DNA of 51,432 bases, from positions 1 to 51,432 of the forward strand of contig JAFUYT010000010.1 of assembly GCA_017470425.1 (NCBI GenBank). The letters run 5' to 3'. A model generated the notes under the pieces. The model was not told the DNA's origin. It searched no databases and saw only the letters and a program-made list of their open reading frames with translations. Both the position numbers and the translations under genes were made by a program. Source of the DNA: Bacteroidaceae bacterium (GTDB taxonomy: Bacteria > Bacteroidota > Bacteroidia > Bacteroidales > Bacteroidaceae). Below are positions 49,387 to 51,432 of this stretch, one piece after another. How positions within the stretch are numbered: the stretch's first letter is position 1; each line of letters starts with the position of its first letter.

Positions 49387-49428
49387 CACCCGCAAAAGCC
49401 GATAAGGCCAGAGCATCTTTCCAACATG

Positions 49429-49502
49429 GTGCCTATAGTTCAGTTGGTTAGAGCGTCAGATTGTGGTTCTGAATGTCGTCGGTTCGAGTCCGACTAGGCA
49501 CC
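49429..49502 (+). tRNA. tRNA-His (anticodon GTG)
   Basis: Acceptor stem GTGCCTA pairs with TAGGCAC. The D-arm is TAGTTCAGTTGGTTAGAGC and the T-arm GTCGGTTCGAGTCCGAC. The seven-base anticodon loop TTGTGGT places GTG at positions 34-36, so histidine. The base before position 1 is G and the discriminator is C, as expected for the G-1:C73 pair of tRNA-His. CCA is not encoded (the bases after the discriminator are CAA). Confidence 0.95.
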
Positions 49503-49511
49503 CAACGAGAG

Positions 49512-49549
49512 CATCCCCTGCAATACCTTGCAGGGGGATGTTTCGTTTG
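49512..49549 (+). terminator. Terminator of the tRNA-His gene
   Basis: CATCCCCTGCAA, loop, TTGCAGGGGGATG (one extra G), then TTTCGTTTG. The strong stem begins 9 bases after the tRNA. Confidence 0.8.
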
Positions 49550-49634
49550 TGCTGGTGAGAACAAGGTTGTTACAATCTTGCTTCTTTCACATCTTTTAAC
49601 GCTCTTAATGAACCGCTGAAAACGATTTTCTTCT

Positions 49635-49642
49635 TATCTTTG
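49635..49642 (+). promoter_or_regulatory. Promoter -7 element of the DUF3868/DUF3575 gene
   Basis: TATCTTTG, an exact match, 27 bases before the GTG start at 49669. No TTTG at -33. Confidence 0.5.
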
Positions 49643-49668
49643 CAGTCGAAAAGTGCAAGTGAACTGAT

Positions 49669-51345
49669 GTGAATCACGTTAGAACTTTGATTTTAACCCT
49701 TTTGCTAATCTTCTCTGCAGCCTCTTCTGCAGAGGATTCGGTGTCTGTGGACAACGTGAGATTAGTACATGCCTCGGACAGTGTCCAGTTGCGGATGACC
49801 CTCCGCCTCTCGGATTTGACCGTAGGCAAACGTGATGTGTGGTTACTTGTACCCCGCCTCGTCAACGGCGCCGACAGCATCGAGATGCCCTCCGTGGGCA
49901 TCTACGGTCGCATACCTTATTATTATGCTGTGCGGTCCGGTTTGCACCTCTATCAGGACGAGTGCGATATCATGCTACGCGCCAAGGAAGTCCGCGGCCG
50001 CAAGGGCGCCGCTTTTTCTTACGCGCGTACACTGCGTCATCGCGCGTGGCTCGAGGGCGCGGAGGTGAAGCTCTTCCTCACCCATATCGCCTGCTGCGGC
50101 GACGTGATGGACTCCCGTTCGTGGCGCGTGCTGGAGACGCGTTTGGTGCAGCTGCCGGACAGCATCGTCTATCGCCGCTTCACAAAGGAGGCCCACGGTA
50201 CGGCCCACGTGGATTTCGTGCTTGACAGCATCTGGATCGATCCCGCCTACCACGACAACCGCCATGAGCTCGGCAAGATCAGCCGCCTGCTCGACTCCCT
50301 GCAGGCCGATCCCCGTATCCATATCGACTCCGTCACCTTCCACGGCTACGCCTCGCCGGAAGGTCCTTATCGCCACAACGTATGGCTGGCCAAGAACCGT
50401 GTGAAGGCGCTGGCCGACTACATCATCGAGAAGCACCGCCTCGACCCAGCCATCGTCAGCCAGCAATACACGCCGGAGGACTGGGTAGGCCTGCGCCGCT
50501 ATGTCGAGGCCTCGTCGCTGCCGCACCGCGCGGAGATCCTGGCCGTCATCGACGACACCGTCAGGCGTCCCGACCCCGACGTGCGGCTGCGCTATATCCG
50601 CCGCACCTACGTGGAGGACTTCGCCGACATCTTCGACAACAGCCTCCCCTTCCTGCGCCACACCGACTACACCATCCTCTACACCACCGACGGCACGCGC
50701 GAGGAGCGCATCCCCGGCCGCATCGTGCCCCGCATAGAGGAGGATGTGCTGGTGCCCGATACGCCCTTCCACACGATACCGCCCCTGCCACCCCTGTTTG
50801 CCGTGAAAACCAACCTGCTGCTCGATGCCATCGCGTGGCCGAATGTAGAGGTGGAGGTGCCCTTCGGCAAGAATGCCCAGTGGAGCTTGATGGCGGAGTG
50901 GGGTAGCCCCTGGTATGTCTGGCACCACAACTCCCGTGCCTACGAGATCCTGAACGTGGGTCTCGAGCTGCGCCGCTGGTTGGGCAAGTGCCCCGACTGC
51001 CGTCCCGTGCTGACGGGCGGCTTCGTGGGGCTCTATGCCGCTGTCGGCAAGTACGACATCGAATGGAACTCCATCGGCGACCAGGGCGAATACCTCAGCT
51101 TCGGCGCTTCCGCGGGCTACAGCTGGCTGCTGCGCAAGTGTCTGAACCTGGAGGTCTCCGGCTCCCTCGGCGTCCTCTTCGGCCCCCAGCGCCACTACCA
51201 CGGCGAGTTCAGCGACACCCACCTCATCTGGAAGAGCTTCGACGACCTCTTCTACGTGGGCCCCACGCAGCTCAAGGTCTCCATCGTATGGCTCATCCCG
51301 CGGAAGTGGTTCGGGCTGGATAAGAAGAAAGGAGGTGAGCAATGA
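49669..51345 (+). CDS. DUF3868/DUF3575 outer-membrane protein with an OmpA-like middle domain
   Basis: Translation appears to start at GTG 49669 ('MNHVRTLILTLLLIFSAASS' signal). The ATG at 49667 is in another frame. The 558-residue product has an N-terminal beta region (about 30-160, DUF3868-like), an OmpA-like region (about 180-300, 'VTFHGYASPEGPYRHNVWLA' then 'NRVKALADYII') and a C-terminal DUF3575 barrel (about 375-550, 'FAVKTNLLLDAIAWPNVEVE', 'GFVGLYAAVGKYDIEWNS'). In Bacteroidales these proteins are often encoded beside fimbrial (type V pilus) genes, so a role in pilus assembly or anchoring is possible. Such genes may lie beyond the window. The stop overlaps the next ATG. Confidence 0.85.
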   Translation: MNHVRTLILTLLLIFSAASSAEDSVSVDNVRLVHASDSVQLRMTLRLSDLTVGKRDVWLLVPRLVNGADSIEMPSVGIYGRIPYYYAVRSGLHLYQDECDIMLRAKEVRGRKGAAFSYARTLRHRAWLEGAEVKLFLTHIACCGDVMDSRSWRVLETRLVQLPDSIVYRRFTKEAHGTAHVDFVLDSIWIDPAYHDNRHELGKISRLLDSLQADPRIHIDSVTFHGYASPEGPYRHNVWLAKNRVKALADYIIEKHRLDPAIVSQQYTPEDWVGLRRYVEASSLPHRAEILAVIDDTVRRPDPDVRLRYIRRTYVEDFADIFDNSLPFLRHTDYTILYTTDGTREERIPGRIVPRIEEDVLVPDTPFHTIPPLPPLFAVKTNLLLDAIAWPNVEVEVPFGKNAQWSLMAEWGSPWYVWHHNSRAYEILNVGLELRRWLGKCPDCRPVLTGGFVGLYAAVGKYDIEWNSIGDQGEYLSFGASAGYSWLLRKCLNLEVSGSLGVLFGPQRHYHGEFSDTHLIWKSFDDLFYVGPTQLKVSIVWLIPRKWFGLDKKKGGEQ

Positions 51346-51432
51346 GAAGGTTACTCTCTGCGCAGCACAGCTGCACAGCACCCGACACACACCGCCCACA
51401 GACAGCCCCCCGCCCCGCCGCTGCCCGCCCCG
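51342..51432 (+). CDS. Partial ORF at the window edge
   Basis: ATG at 51342 overlaps the stop of the DUF3868/DUF3575 gene (ATGA) and is preceded by AGGAGGTGAGC, an unusually strong ribosome site for this phylum. Thirty codons are visible ('MRRLLSAQHSCTAPDTHRPQ' and on), Pro/Ala-rich, and the frame is open to the window end. It may be the next gene of the same operon, but the start of a normal signal peptide is not evident, so the real coding region could differ. Confidence 0.4.
   Translation, partial: MRRLLSAQHSCTAPDTHRPQTAPRPAAARP

Overview
The window looks like a chromosomal segment of a Bacteroidales bacterium, most likely Prevotellaceae. The evidence is the Bacteroidetes promoter form (TTTG, 19-20 bases, TAnnTTTG) at many gene starts, GC-rich coding regions with AT-rich gaps, short C-terminal tails of the 'NLAGQRI...GVNIVNGRKVLVK' type on surface proteins, and families typical of the group (DUF3078, DUF4837, DUF4922, DUF3868/DUF3575, GH92, GH109, GH115). 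No rRNA, CRISPR array, phage or classical insertion sequence is visible. One tRNA gene (His) is present.

Layout. 1-12.5 kb: surface proteins. These are an 1142-residue Ig-like adhesin followed by two very small ORFs, a lipoprotein with an acidic export signal, a probable YjbH-like outer-membrane protein, and a 2112-residue CotH-kinase multidomain protein. 12.5-20.8 kb (minus): MFS transporter, DPP5-like peptidase, yidC, engB and a DUF3078 protein. 20.9-23.6 kb (plus): BadF-type sugar kinase, a possible small RNA and a DUF1846 protein. 23.6-30.0 kb (minus): GH92 alpha-mannosidase and a GT2/DUF4922/SpoIID fusion. 30.1-33.5 kb: GH109-like enzyme, a 22-base-period repeat array and a membrane-anchored AraC regulator. 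33.6-37.3 kb: leucine-rich-repeat surface protein and a Bax-inhibitor-1 protein. 37.4-49.2 kb (plus): dense, largely housekeeping run rlmN, DUF4837, pdxA, sigma-54 activator, lptE, TPR protein, secG, GH115, ffh, a DUF559 nuclease, folD. 49.2-51.4 kb: repeat array, tRNA-His, a DUF3868/DUF3575 protein and the start of one more ORF.

The most unusual feature is a dispersed family of palindromic repeats arranged as inverted pairs (REPIN-like) with eight copies here. Several lie in frame inside or across the ends of conserved genes: the DPP5-like peptidase, the GT2/DUF4922/SpoIID fusion (two copies), rlmN, the DUF4837 gene, the sigma-54 activator and folD. One copy, between ffh and folD, has 49-base inverted ends with 47 matches and carries an AT-rich DUF559 (Vsr-like) nuclease gene, whose stop overlaps the folD start. 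It is a candidate autonomous form of the family. Two smaller palindrome families (encoding PSASAEG-like and GG[LF]P-like peptides) sit in linkers of exported proteins, and an AATTCATAATTCAC family occurs both between and inside genes.

All family calls are from reading the sequence and remembered family motifs. No database search was run.
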